NCBI GenBank assembly: GCA_028281925.1
Contig: JANQIX010000057.1
Span: forward strand, 1 to 64,000
From: Alphaproteobacteria bacterium
Lineage (GTDB): Bacteria > Pseudomonadota > Alphaproteobacteria > DSM-16000 > Inquilinaceae
Direction of reading: 5' to 3'
DNA length: 64,000 nucleotides
Positions within the stretch are counted from its first letter, which is position 1. Each line of letters opens with the position of its first letter. Under the pieces are notes generated by a model. The model ran no database searches. It was not told the origin of the DNA and was given only the letters and a program-made list of their open reading frames with translations. The position numbers were made by a program, and so were the translations under genes. This document shows positions 26,087 through 34,733 of the stretch, piece by piece.

Positions 26087-27556
26087 GTGGACCGCGTGAT
26101 CCTGTTCAAGCCTACCCTGTCGCGACTGGTCCGGCGAGGCCCCGCAGCACTGTCGCTAGCCGCTGTTCCGCTGGCTCTCTCGGCCGGGCCGGCCTGGGCG
26201 CATGCGTCGGATCGCGGGCTGATCATGCTGCTGCCGACGGACCGCTATCTTGTCGGCGGCGCGATCGCCGTTGCGGTGTCTTTCGGACTGCTGGCGCTGT
26301 CACCCGACCGGCTGTTCCGCTGGGCTGCCACAGCGCGATTGAGGCTGTTCACGATCGATGATCGCTGGCGCGTGGTAACGAGCATCGCAGCCTTCGCTCT
26401 GTTTTTGGGACTGATTGCCACCGGGCTTCTCGGCAGCCGGGACCCGCTGTCGAACCCGCTCACGCTCACGATCTGGACGCTCTGGTGGGTAGGCATCACC
26501 CTCTTGCACGGCCTGTTCGGCAATCTCTGGGCCTGGATCAATCCCTGGACCGGCCCCTATCGCCTGCTGCGCCGGCTTGCCGGAGGAGACGCGCAGCCGC
26601 CGCTCACGCTGCCGGTGAGGCTGGGATACTGGCCCGCGGTGCTGGCGTTCGCCGGCTTCGCCTGGTTCGAGCAGGTGGACATCGCGCCGGACGATCCGGA
26701 GCGGCTGGCCATCGCCGCCGGCACCTATTGGGCGATCACGTTCCTCGGCATTCTGCTGTTCGGGGAAAAGGCGTGGCTGTCCCGCGCTGAGTGCTTTTCC
26801 GTCTTCTACCGCATCATCTCCCGCGTGGCGCCGCTTTCGGCCGAACCGGTTGCTGGGAGTGAGACGCGTCGGCGCCTGGTGCTCCGCCCGCCGGGGGCCG
26901 CCGTGCTAGGCGCGCCGCCGCTGCCCATCAGCGGGCTCTTCTTCCTGATGCTGACCTTGAGCTCCGTCTCCTCCGAAGACTTCAACCGGACTTTCTTCTG
27001 GCTCGGCCTCCACGGCGTCAATCCGCTGGAGTATCCGGGCCGATCGGGCACGATGGTGATCAACTCCATCGGCATCGTGCTTGTCTGGGCAGCGTTGATC
27101 GCCGTGTTCGCAGGCGCCGTCGCTCTGGGCAACCGCATGGCTGGGCGCGGCGCCGGACTGCCGGAGAGCCTCGGTCGCTTGGCCATGACCATCGCGCCGA
27201 TCTCTCTCGCCTTCCATCTGGCGCACTATCTGACCGCCGTCATGGTCAACGCGCAGTACGCGCTGTTGGCGGCGTCGGACCCATTCGGGCGAGGCTCCGA
27301 CCTGCTGGGCCTCAGCGGCTTTCAGGTCACCACGTCGTTTCTGATGAACTACGAGAGCGTCGAGACGATCTGGAACCTGCAGGCCGCCGCGATCGTGGGC
27401 GGCCATGTGCTGGCCGTCTACATGGCCCACTTGGTCGCACTGCGCCTGCACGGGGATGCGCGAGCCGCAACGGTCAGCCAGGTGCCGCTGGCCGTGGTCA
27501 TGGTGCTCTACACGCTGTTCGGCCTCTGGCTCTTGGCCACGCCGATCGCCGCGTGA
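26087..27556 (+). CDS. polytopic membrane protein, about 11-12 helices
   Basis: 489 residues from GTG 26087 (GTG 26096 also possible). A signal-like N-terminus ends GPAWAHASD; then hydrophobic segments are spread to the C-terminus. The motif LSNPLTLTIWTLWWVGI, then FGNLWAWINPWTGPYRLL, resembles a family of membrane proteins that databases sometimes label fenitrothion hydrolase, a name unlikely to reflect the cellular role. Paired divergently (94 bp) with the PCuAC-like gene, so a role linked to metal or envelope homeostasis is plausible but unproven. Confidence 0.7.
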   Translation: MDRVILFKPTLSRLVRRGPAALSLAAVPLALSAGPAWAHASDRGLIMLLPTDRYLVGGAIAVAVSFGLLALSPDRLFRWAATARLRLFTIDDRWRVVTSIAAFALFLGLIATGLLGSRDPLSNPLTLTIWTLWWVGITLLHGLFGNLWAWINPWTGPYRLLRRLAGGDAQPPLTLPVRLGYWPAVLAFAGFAWFEQVDIAPDDPERLAIAAGTYWAITFLGILLFGEKAWLSRAECFSVFYRIISRVAPLSAEPVAGSETRRRLVLRPPGAAVLGAPPLPISGLFFLMLTLSSVSSEDFNRTFFWLGLHGVNPLEYPGRSGTMVINSIGIVLVWAALIAVFAGAVALGNRMAGRGAGLPESLGRLAMTIAPISLAFHLAHYLTAVMVNAQYALLAASDPFGRGSDLLGLSGFQVTTSFLMNYESVETIWNLQAAAIVGGHVLAVYMAHLVALRLHGDARAATVSQVPLAVVMVLYTLFGLWLLATPIAA

Positions 27557-27668
27557 GCGCGGGCAGCAGAACGGCGTTGTCAGTTTCCACCGCAGATGGT
27601 GTAGTTCGCCAGCCCAATCAGAAGACTGCGCCACAGCGCGGCCGAACCAAGCAAGGAGGTCACGGATC

Positions 27669-28994
27669 ATGGATGAGCGGAAGACGCCGAACACGGCCAC
27701 GACAAATGGGCTCACCCGCCGCACGGCGCTGAAGGGCCTCGGTGCAGCGGCAGGCGCGGCGGCGATCGGGACGCAGGCGGCGCCCGGCTTCGTGCGCTAT
27801 GCCCAGGCGCAGTCGTCGGAGCCCATCAAGATCGGCTTCCAGGCCCATCGCACCGGCATCGGCGCGGCCTATGGCCGCTGGTACGAGCGCACGACGGAGG
27901 CGGCCGTACGCCTGATCAACGAAGCGGGCGGCATCAACGGCCGGCCGATCGAGCTGATCGTGGAGGATGACGGCACCGACCCGCGCCGGGGCGCGGAGGT
28001 CGTGGAGCGCTTCGCCACCCAGCATCGCGTCGACGTGGTGTTCGGCACGCTGTTCAGCCATGTGGTCATGGGCTCCGCCCCGCGCGCGGGAGAGCTGAAG
28101 ATGCCCTATTTCTGCGTCAGCGAGGGGCATCACGTGGCCTCCGGCGTGCTCAACCGCTACATCTTCCAGCCGGGCATCACGGACGTGAAGTCGCAGGTGA
28201 TCTCCATGGCGCCGTGGGTGGCGGAGAACCTGGGCAAGAAGGTCACCATGATCTTCCCCGACTATGCCTTCGGCCACGACCACCGCGACTTTTTCAGCGA
28301 GGCGATCGCAGCACAAGGCGGCGAGGCGCTAGAGCTGATCGCCATCCCGCCGACCGAAAGCTCGTTCACCCGCTATTTCCCCCGCATCCCGTCGGAGACG
28401 GAGGTGATCTATCACGTGATGGTGGGGCCGGGTGTGCTGACCTTCGTTAGCGAAATGGGCCAGTTCTACGGGGCGAACCGGCCGCAGATCTTCGGCTTCA
28501 TCGACTCGCTGGAGGCCGTGGACCTGGCGAGCCCGGGCCTGGAGTTCCTAGAAGGCACCTATTTCTGGGAAGGCTTCCCGCGCTATGCCATGCCGGAGGC
28601 CACGGAATACGACACCTTCTTCCGCGAGCAGGTGGGCGTGAACGCCGACGGTGCCAGCATCGACGACCCGCAGGACATCTCCACCTACTCCCACATGTTC
28701 GGCTGCTGGGAGACGCTGTACATCATCAAGCAGGCGATGGAGGCGAGCGGCTATTCTTCGGCCACCGACGCCGACAAGGCCGGCCTGATCGAGGCGGTCG
28801 AGGCGATGACGGAGTTCCCCGAAGGCTTCGAGCACCCGCAGGGGCGCAAGACCTTCGACGGCAAGACGCACCAGTGTTTCGGCCACCAGTACATCTCGGT
28901 CGTCGAGGACAGCCGGCTGAACGTGGTGCACAAGACCTCGATCGAAGACGGCCTCTACGAGCCGGAGGTGGACTACACCACCCAACCTCTGTGA
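27669..28994 (+). CDS. ABC transporter substrate-binding protein, Leu/Ile/Val type, Tat signal
   Basis: 441 residues from ATG 27669 (MDERKTPNTATT), 8 nt after a perfect aaggaggt (27653-27660). A Tat signal (TRRTALKGLGAAAGAAA) ends near AQAQSS. The mature part is a periplasmic-binding fold type 1, Peripla_BP_6, with AVRLINEAGGINGRPIEL and VVFGTLFSHVVMG. It heads a complete five-gene importer. The ligand is unknown: the family takes branched-chain amino acids, amides, urea and aromatic acids. The high expression signal suggests an abundant binding protein. Confidence 0.92.
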   Translation: MDERKTPNTATTNGLTRRTALKGLGAAAGAAAIGTQAAPGFVRYAQAQSSEPIKIGFQAHRTGIGAAYGRWYERTTEAAVRLINEAGGINGRPIELIVEDDGTDPRRGAEVVERFATQHRVDVVFGTLFSHVVMGSAPRAGELKMPYFCVSEGHHVASGVLNRYIFQPGITDVKSQVISMAPWVAENLGKKVTMIFPDYAFGHDHRDFFSEAIAAQGGEALELIAIPPTESSFTRYFPRIPSETEVIYHVMVGPGVLTFVSEMGQFYGANRPQIFGFIDSLEAVDLASPGLEFLEGTYFWEGFPRYAMPEATEYDTFFREQVGVNADGASIDDPQDISTYSHMFGCWETLYIIKQAMEASGYSSATDADKAGLIEAVEAMTEFPEGFEHPQGRKTFDGKTHQCFGHQYISVVEDSRLNVVHKTSIEDGLYEPEVDYTTQPL

Positions 28995-29081
28995 GCGGAA
29001 ACGGGCAGCGAATTGTTTTCGGAGCGCCGGACGCTGTGAGGTGGCGCTGCCCGCCTGACAGCGTCCGCAAGGCCTGACCCC

Positions 29082-29963
29082 TTGGATTTCGGACCCTATC
29101 TTCTGCTGGCGTCTTTGGAAGGCCTGGTGACGGCGGCGGTGCTGTCGCTGACGGCGCTGGGGCTGTCGCTGGTCTTCGGCGTCATGCGCATCGTCAATGT
29201 GGCGCATGGCGAGTTCTTCATGCTGGGCGCCGTGCTCGCCTGGGCGATCGCCACGCCGATTGCCGGCAATCCGGCGCTGGGCTTTGCCCTGGCCATGGTC
29301 TGCAGCCCGCTGGTGGTCGGCGCCATGGCACTCCTGTCGGAGCGCCTGGTGCTGCGGCGGCTGAAATACGAGCCCGAGGCCACGATCGTCGCCACCATCG
29401 GCATGCTCTACATCATCCAGCAGCTGGCGCTGACCTTCTACGGCCCCGATGCGCGCGCAGTGCAGGCGCCGTTCGACTGGCGCATCCAGTTCCCGTGGTT
29501 CGGCTATTCCGGCTACAAGCTGTCGGTGGTCGGCGCGTCCATCACGCTGATGCTGCTGACCTGGCTGGTGCTGGCACGCACGCGCATCGGGCTGATGCTG
29601 CGCGCCACGCAGTATGACGGCGAGACGGCGCAGGCTTTCGGCATTCCCATTGACCGGGTCTATTGCGGCGTGTTCGCCGTGGGCGCCATGCTGGCGGCGG
29701 TCGCGGCCGTGCTGATCGTACCGATCCAGCAAGCCCATTACCTGATGGGGCTCGACCCGCTGCTGCTTTCGTTCATTGTCGTCATCATCGGCGGGCTGGG
29801 CAGCCTGAAGGGCACCGTGGTCGCGGCCGTGGTGATCGGCATGAGCGACGGCATCATCTCCGTCTTCTTCTCGCCCACGCTGGCGAAGATCCTGGCAACG
29901 CTGCTGGTCGCCATGGTGCTGGTCTACCGGCCGCAGGGCCTGTTCGGGAAAGCCGTTCGATGA
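29082..29963 (+). CDS. branched-chain-type ABC permease (LivH family)
   Basis: 293 residues from TTG 29082. About eight membrane helices with the LivH hallmarks GLSLVFGVMRIVNVAHGEF near the N-terminus and GLGSLKGTVVAAVVIG near residue 245. Its last bases overlap the LivM-type start by ATGA. It lies 87 bp after the binding-protein gene, in the same transcription unit. Confidence 0.93.
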   Translation: MDFGPYLLLASLEGLVTAAVLSLTALGLSLVFGVMRIVNVAHGEFFMLGAVLAWAIATPIAGNPALGFALAMVCSPLVVGAMALLSERLVLRRLKYEPEATIVATIGMLYIIQQLALTFYGPDARAVQAPFDWRIQFPWFGYSGYKLSVVGASITLMLLTWLVLARTRIGLMLRATQYDGETAQAFGIPIDRVYCGVFAVGAMLAAVAAVLIVPIQQAHYLMGLDPLLLSFIVVIIGGLGSLKGTVVAAVVIGMSDGIISVFFSPTLAKILATLLVAMVLVYRPQGLFGKAVR

Positions 29964-30925
29964 CGCCGGCCGACACAACGAAACGCGTGCTGATGCTGCA
30001 TGCGGGCGTCATCGCCGCGCTGTTCCTGGCCCAGTTCGTGCTGCCCGAATATCACCACGGCGTGCTGGCGCGGGTGATGGTGCTGGCTGCCTATGCCACC
30101 GGATACACGCTGCTGTTCGGCTATACCGGTCTCTTAAGCCTGGGCCACGCCATGTTCTTTGCCGCCGGCCTCTACGGTGCCGGGCTGACGGTCTACCATC
30201 TCGGCTGGTCGCCGCCTGCCGGCTTCGGTGCCGGCATTGCGGCAGGGCTGGTGCTGTCGGTGATGGTCGGGTTCGTGGCGCTGCGCACCACCGGCGTGGC
30301 GTTCATGATCGTCACCATGATGCTGGCGCAGGCCGTCTATCTCGCCTCGCTCTATTTCGGCGAATGGACGCGCGGGGACGAAGGCATCGTGTTGACCCAG
30401 GCGATGCGCACCTTCGAGATCGCCGGTGCCACCATCGACCTGTCGCTGCCGGACGAACGCTTCAATGCCGCGCTGATCCTCTACGCATGCTCTCTCCTGA
30501 TCTGCCTGGCGGTTGTCCGTGCGCCCCTGGGCCGCGTGATGGTCGCGATCCGGGAGAACGAAGACCGCACGCGCATGCTGGGCTATGACACGTTCCAGGC
30601 CAAGCTCATGGCCCTGGCGCTGTCCGGCACGTTGAGCGCCGCGGCCGGGGCCAGCTATGCGCTGCTGTTCGGCTATGCGGGCTCCACCTTCGCGTCGATC
30701 CACTATTCCATCTACCCGCTGCTCTGGGTGCTGCTGGGCGGGGCGGCCACCACGCTGGGGCCGCTGATCGGCACGCTGGCGATCACCTACATGATCGACG
30801 TCACCAGCGGATTCACCTCGGCCTATCTGCTGCTGGTGGGTGTCATGCTGGTGTTGCTGGTGCTGTGGTCCCCGAACGGGTTGCTCGGCGCCTTGCGCGA
30901 CCGGAAGCTGGCATGGCTGCCCTAG
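29960..30925 (+). CDS. branched-chain-type ABC permease (LivM family)
   Basis: 321 residues from ATG 29960. Contains the LivM motif YTLLFGYTGLLSLGHAMFF and the cytoplasmic loop VMVAIRENEDRTRMLGYDTF that contacts the ATPases. Several membrane helices up to residue about 300. The end overlaps the LivG-type gene by 13 bp. Confidence 0.93.
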   Translation: MTPADTTKRVLMLHAGVIAALFLAQFVLPEYHHGVLARVMVLAAYATGYTLLFGYTGLLSLGHAMFFAAGLYGAGLTVYHLGWSPPAGFGAGIAAGLVLSVMVGFVALRTTGVAFMIVTMMLAQAVYLASLYFGEWTRGDEGIVLTQAMRTFEIAGATIDLSLPDERFNAALILYACSLLICLAVVRAPLGRVMVAIRENEDRTRMLGYDTFQAKLMALALSGTLSAAAGASYALLFGYAGSTFASIHYSIYPLLWVLLGGAATTLGPLIGTLAITYMIDVTSGFTSAYLLLVGVMLVLLVLWSPNGLLGALRDRKLAWLP

Positions 30926-31656
30926 AGCCCTTGCTGACCACGCGCAGCCTCAGCCGCCGCTTCGGCGGACTGCAGGCCGTGGCGAATGTCGATTTCCAGG
31001 TTCAGCGCGGAGAAATCCGGGCGATCATCGGCCCGAACGGAGCCGGAAAGACCACGCTGGTGAGCCTGGTGTGCGGCCGCATTCCGGCGTCGGAAGGCAC
31101 CATCGTGTTCGAGGGCGAGGACATCACGGGCCTGCCGGCGCACACGCGGGTGTTGCGCGGCATCGCCTACACCTTCCAGATCACCTCGGTCTTCGCCAAC
31201 CTGACCTGCCACGACAATGTGGCGCTGGCCGTCCAGCGCACGCTCCTGTCGAAGCAGCGCTGGGGCCGGCTGGATCGTCATGCCCTCACAGCCGAGGTCA
31301 TGGCCGCGCTTGAGCGCGTCGGCATCGCCGACCTGGCGGCAGTACCCGCCGGCAAGCTTTCCTACGGCCACCAGCGGCTTCTGGAAGTGGCAATGGGTCT
31401 GGCGCTGAATCCCCGCCTGCTGATCCTGGATGAGCCGACGCAGGGGCTATCGGATGCAGAGATTGCGAGCTTCTGCGATCTCGTGCGCACTATCGCCGAG
31501 GAAGCGACGATCCTCTTGATCGAGCACAACATGCATGTGGTGATGAGCCTGGCCCACGCCATCACGGTCATGAACAACGGGGCCATCCTGGCGGAAGGCG
31601 ATCCGGCTTCGATCTCCGCCAATGCCGATGTCCAGCAGGCCTATCTGGGTGGGTGA
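30913..31656 (+). CDS. branched-chain-type ABC ATPase (LivG family)
   Basis: 247 residues from ATG 30913 (MAALEPLLTTRSLSRRFGG). Walker A GPNGAGKTT, LivG-type TFQITSVFANLTCHDNV, signature LSYGHQRLLEVAMGLA, Walker B LLILDEPTQGL, H-loop LIEHNMHVVMSLA. The signature LSYGH replaces the canonical LSGGQ, a variation common in this subfamily. It energises the importer together with the next gene. Confidence 0.93.
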   Translation: MAALEPLLTTRSLSRRFGGLQAVANVDFQVQRGEIRAIIGPNGAGKTTLVSLVCGRIPASEGTIVFEGEDITGLPAHTRVLRGIAYTFQITSVFANLTCHDNVALAVQRTLLSKQRWGRLDRHALTAEVMAALERVGIADLAAVPAGKLSYGHQRLLEVAMGLALNPRLLILDEPTQGLSDAEIASFCDLVRTIAEEATILLIEHNMHVVMSLAHAITVMNNGAILAEGDPASISANADVQQAYLGG

Positions 31657-32357
31657 TGCTGAGCGTCCACGACATCGACTGCTTCTATGACGATGTGCAG
31701 GTGCTGCGCGGCTTTGCGCTGGAACTGCGCGAAGGCGAGGTGCTGTGCCTGCTGGGCCGCAACGGGGCGGGCAAGACTACGGCGCTGAAGGCGATCATGG
31801 GCCTGGTCCGTGTCAAGGCGGGGAAGATCCTGCTGGGCGACACGGAGTTGTCGGCCCTGCCGCCGCATGAGGTGCCGAAGCGCGGCATCGCCTATGTGCC
31901 GCAGGGCCGACGCCTGTTCGCCGAGCTCAGCGTCGCCGACAATCTGGAGATCGGGCTGATGACCCGCGGCAAGGGCCGGCCCGTACGCGACACGGTGCTG
32001 GAGCTGTTCCCCGTGCTGCACGCCCGTCTCAACCAGCGTGCGGGCACGCTGTCGGGCGGCGAGCAGCAGATGCTGGCCATGGCGCGGGCGCTCTGTCTGG
32101 AGCCGGATGTCCTGCTGCTGGACGAGCCGACCGAGGGCCTCATGCCCTCCATGATCGCCCGCGTGCGTGAGACGATCGCGGAGCTGCGCCGCCGCGGTGT
32201 CTCGACGATCCTGGTGGAACAACGGGTCGACGCCGTGCTTCCGGTAGCCGACCGGGTCGCCTTCATCGAGAACGGCCGCAACCGCGAGACGGTGCCGGTC
32301 GAGGCCCTGCGCACCGATCTCGACCTGCTGCACCGCTATGTGGGCGTCGGCGTATGA
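31653..32357 (+). CDS. branched-chain-type ABC ATPase (LivF family)
   Basis: 234 residues from GTG 31653 (ATG 31656 equally possible), overlapping the previous gene by 4 bp. Walker A GRNGAGKTT, AYVPQGRRLFAELSVADNL, signature TLSGGEQQMLAMARAL, Walker B VLLLDEPTEGLMP. Last gene of the importer operon. Confidence 0.93.
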   Translation: MMLSVHDIDCFYDDVQVLRGFALELREGEVLCLLGRNGAGKTTALKAIMGLVRVKAGKILLGDTELSALPPHEVPKRGIAYVPQGRRLFAELSVADNLEIGLMTRGKGRPVRDTVLELFPVLHARLNQRAGTLSGGEQQMLAMARALCLEPDVLLLDEPTEGLMPSMIARVRETIAELRRRGVSTILVEQRVDAVLPVADRVAFIENGRNRETVPVEALRTDLDLLHRYVGVGV

Positions 32358-32378
32358 CGGCCGTGTGAGCGACCGCAC

Positions 32379-32558
32379 TCAGGCGTCAACGGTTGGCTGG
32401 CGCAGCAGCGAGATCACCTCGTCGATCTTGCGTAGCTCTGCGTCCAGCGCCAGTCCGAGGGCGACATTGCGGCGGCCATAGGCGGCCTTGCTGGCGGCAT
32501 GAAGCCGGGCGCGATCCGCCTCCAGTACCTCTACGCGGGCCTGGAGAGTTCCGTCCAT
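32379..32558 (-). CDS. 59-residue coiled-coil protein
   Basis: Short gene read from ATG 32558 to TGA 32379: begins MDGTLQARVEVLEADRARLH and ends SLLRQPTVDA. Leu/Val spacing and charge pattern predict one long helical hairpin. It overlaps the end of the next gene upstream (32531-33034) by 28 bp in another frame, the arrangement of translationally coupled genes. It was found by direct reading and may be missed by gene callers. Function unknown; probably part of the Fur-box unit. Confidence 0.6.
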   Translation of the reverse strand: MDGTLQARVEVLEADRARLHAASKAAYGRRNVALGLALDAELRKIDEVISLLRQPTVDA

Positions 32559-33034
32559 GGGTCCGTCCTCTCATCCCTGAGCGGCAGCATCAGGCCGCAG
32601 GTCTTCAATGGCTGGGCGACCCCGGCCAAGAGGTCGCGCGCCTCACATCGCTCCGGCATGGCAAACAGCCAGGGCAGCCGCGCGGCAACGCGGCACGGCT
32701 CGTCGGCCTGGGCGGCGGCGATCAGCTGAAGCAGGCTCATCTCGTCCGGGCTGACGCCGGGATAGCCGCGATAGCCGATGCGGATGGTCCGGCGGCCGTG
32801 CACGGCGACTCCGACCAGAAACTGGCCCAGCGCCGTCAGCACCATGGTGCCGCCCGAGGCGCCGCAGCTGTCGCGGAACTCCCGCTCCACGATCTGCCAG
32901 CACTGTCGGCCATCCACCCAGTGCCGGATTGCCCATACCAGCAGGTTTTCTGCATATGTCAGCTCCCAGACCGAAAGCCCGGGAGTCGTCGGCTTCGTTG
33001 CGATCATCGCCAGCGCCCCGTTCGCTCGTCTCAT
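32531..33034 (-). CDS. hypothetical protein, Fur-box neighbour (left)
   Basis: 167 residues from ATG 33034, which directly abuts the palindrome; ATG 33007 (MIATKPTTPGLSVWELT) is the more credible start because it leaves room for a leader. Mostly helical, soluble. It is distantly similar along its length to the divergent gene at 33106: LLVWAIRHWV matches FVVWAARSWV, DEMSLLQLIAAAQ matches DEALLLRCIAGLQ, and CGLMLPLR matches ASMLIPMR. No known domain recognised. Iron-responsive control is inferred from the Fur-like box. Confidence 0.7.
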   Translation of the reverse strand: MRRANGALAMIATKPTTPGLSVWELTYAENLLVWAIRHWVDGRQCWQIVEREFRDSCGASGGTMVLTALGQFLVGVAVHGRRTIRIGYRGYPGVSPDEMSLLQLIAAAQADEPCRVAARLPWLFAMPERCEARDLLAGVAQPLKTCGLMLPLRDERTDPWTELSRPA

Positions 33035-33079
33035 GCTCGACAGTATTGAAAATGAGAATCATTCGCAATACTGTCGAGC
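33035..33079. promoter_or_regulatory. 45-bp palindrome centred on a Fur-like box
   Basis: Perfect 14-bp arms (33035-33048 gctcgacagtattg and 33066-33079 its complement) flank aaaatgagaatcattcg. The central gaaaatgagaatcattcgc (33048-33066) matches 15 of 19 positions of the classical Fur consensus GATAATGATAATCATTATC. In total 19 of 22 base pairs around the centre (33057) are complementary. It lies between two divergent related genes, so one site could control both. Confidence 0.8.
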
Positions 33080-33105
33080 GCCGTACTGAGGGAGGGACGA
33101 GACAC

Positions 33106-33597
33106 ATGGCGCACCCGCATCAGGACACAGAGCAGGTCGCAGACCTGACGGAGCCCGAGCTGTTTGTGGTCTGGGCTGCGCGCTCCTGGGTCACTGCCTT
33201 TAAGAGCAGGCGCGCAATCTGCCCGACAGTCCGCATGGGCTTCCGGCTGGCCGGCGTGGATGGCGGGCTTCAGGCCGTGGACCGGCTGTTAGGCGTAATG
33301 GCAGCGTCCACCCGGCGCGATCTGGACTTCCGCTGCGTGAACTGCCCCGGCCTTGGTGGCGACGAAGCCCTGCTGCTGCGGTGTATCGCCGGGCTCCAAT
33401 TCGGCGACGACGTGACCACACAGACTGTCCTGGAAGACTGGTTGCCGCAGCCGGAAATCGCAGCGGCACGGCTACACGCCCACGATTTCGCGACGGCCCT
33501 AACGGCTGCAAGCATGCTGATCCCGATGCGCCGTTTGCGCACCGTCGGGCCGCTTGCCGGCGCCGGTTCGGTTGAGGGCCGTTGCTCGATCCATTAG
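33106..33597 (+). CDS. hypothetical protein, Fur-box neighbour (right)
   Basis: 163 residues from ATG 33106 (MAHPHQDTEQVADL), preceded by gagggaggg (33088-33096). Soluble, helical, with a Cys pair near residue 75-80 (FRCVNCPGLGGDE). A distant paralog of the left-hand gene (see 32531-33034), although only about a quarter of residues appear shared by eye. Proteins of this general type occur beside iron-regulated genes in Rhodospirillales, but I know of no assigned function. Confidence 0.7.
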   Translation: MAHPHQDTEQVADLTEPELFVVWAARSWVTAFKSRRAICPTVRMGFRLAGVDGGLQAVDRLLGVMAASTRRDLDFRCVNCPGLGGDEALLLRCIAGLQFGDDVTTQTVLEDWLPQPEIAAARLHAHDFATALTAASMLIPMRRLRTVGPLAGAGSVEGRCSIH

Positions 33598-33668
33598 CCC
33601 ACACGACCTTGGCGCCTGCGACGACCGCGGTCTAAGCTCCGGGCGTCCTCTTAGGCGGGAGCCGATCG

Positions 33669-34664
33669 CTGCTATACGTAGACGCCCTCTATCACGACAG
33701 CCTGGTCTGGGACGACCATTGCGGGTTCGAGCCCGACCCCGATGCACCGCTGGAGCCGCTGCTGCGGCCGTGGCGGGCGGCTGGCGTCGACTACCTCTCG
33801 GTCAATGTCTCGTTTGATCACCATCCGTGGACCCGGACGATCGAGACCATCGCCGCAGTCCGTCGGCGTCTGCGTGATGAGGTACCGTGGTGCCGATTGG
33901 TCGCGACGGTGGATGAGATCGACCGTGCCCGCGCAAGCGGGCACATGGCCGTCACCTTCGATATCGAGGGCATGAACGCGCTGAACGGCCGGCTGGATCT
34001 AATCCAGCTCTACTACGATCTTGGCGTCCGGCACATGCTGTTCGCCTATAACCGCAACAACGCCGCCGGCTCCGGCTGCCATGACGACGACACGGGCCTG
34101 ACCGCCTTCGGCCGGGACGTGATCGACGAGATGAACCGCGTCGGTATGGTGGTCGACTGCAGCCATACCGGGTTTCGCACAACGATGGCGGCGATGGAGC
34201 GGTCGCGCGATCCCGTTGTCTTCAGCCACAGCAATGCGCGGGCCCTGGTCGATCACGGCCGCAACATCACCGACGACCAGATCCGTGCCTGTGCCGCCAC
34301 CGGCGGCGTGGTCGGCGTCGCCGGCGTGAACCTGTTCCTGGGCGAAGAGGTGCCGACGCCGGCCGCCGTCGCCCGCCACGCCGCCCATATCGCCGAACTG
34401 ACCGCGTCGGCCCATGTCGGCCTCAGCCTGGACTATCCGGCCGACGAAGACGCGACCGGCGGCGGCACCGTGGCCGAAGCTGTCGCCCGCGACCCGCATG
34501 TCTGGCCCCCGGAGGCCGGCTACGACCGCCCGGTGCGCTTCCTAGACGTGCGCCGCCTGCCCGAGGTCGCCGGGGAACTGGCCCGGATCGGCTTCGACGG
34601 CGCGGAGATCGCCGGTATCCTGGGTGGCAACTTCCGTCGCGTTGCCGGGCAGGTGTGGCGATAG
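33669..34664 (+). CDS. membrane dipeptidase (peptidase M19 family)
   Basis: The frame shows coding similarity well upstream of the first conventional start (TTG 33897): YVDALYHDSLVWDDHCGFEP, then VDYLSVNVSFDHHPW. The only suitable initiation codon is CTG 33669 with gggag at 33657-33661; this gives 331 residues, the normal M19 size. Metal-binding elements include TFDIEGMNAL (bridging Glu), MVVDCSHTGFRT and VVFSHSNAR (His ligands), and GRNITDDQIRACAATGGVVG. The N-terminal HxD motif reads DHCGF, as in a DDHxGF subfamily. Likely hydrolyses dipeptides or related amides. Confidence 0.85.
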   Translation: MLYVDALYHDSLVWDDHCGFEPDPDAPLEPLLRPWRAAGVDYLSVNVSFDHHPWTRTIETIAAVRRRLRDEVPWCRLVATVDEIDRARASGHMAVTFDIEGMNALNGRLDLIQLYYDLGVRHMLFAYNRNNAAGSGCHDDDTGLTAFGRDVIDEMNRVGMVVDCSHTGFRTTMAAMERSRDPVVFSHSNARALVDHGRNITDDQIRACAATGGVVGVAGVNLFLGEEVPTPAAVARHAAHIAELTASAHVGLSLDYPADEDATGGGTVAEAVARDPHVWPPEAGYDRPVRFLDVRRLPEVAGELARIGFDGAEIAGILGGNFRRVAGQVWR

Positions 34665-34733
34665 CGGGATAGTCCCGGCCCGTGATGCGGCGCTAATCTC
34701 GGTAACGCCGGGGCCGCATCGTAGGGGGCAGAG

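Noticed and set aside
28548..29978. A 476-codon minus-strand frame
   Set aside because: Antisense to the binding-protein and LivH-type genes; His/Gln/Arg-rich composition typical of shadow frames in high-GC DNA.
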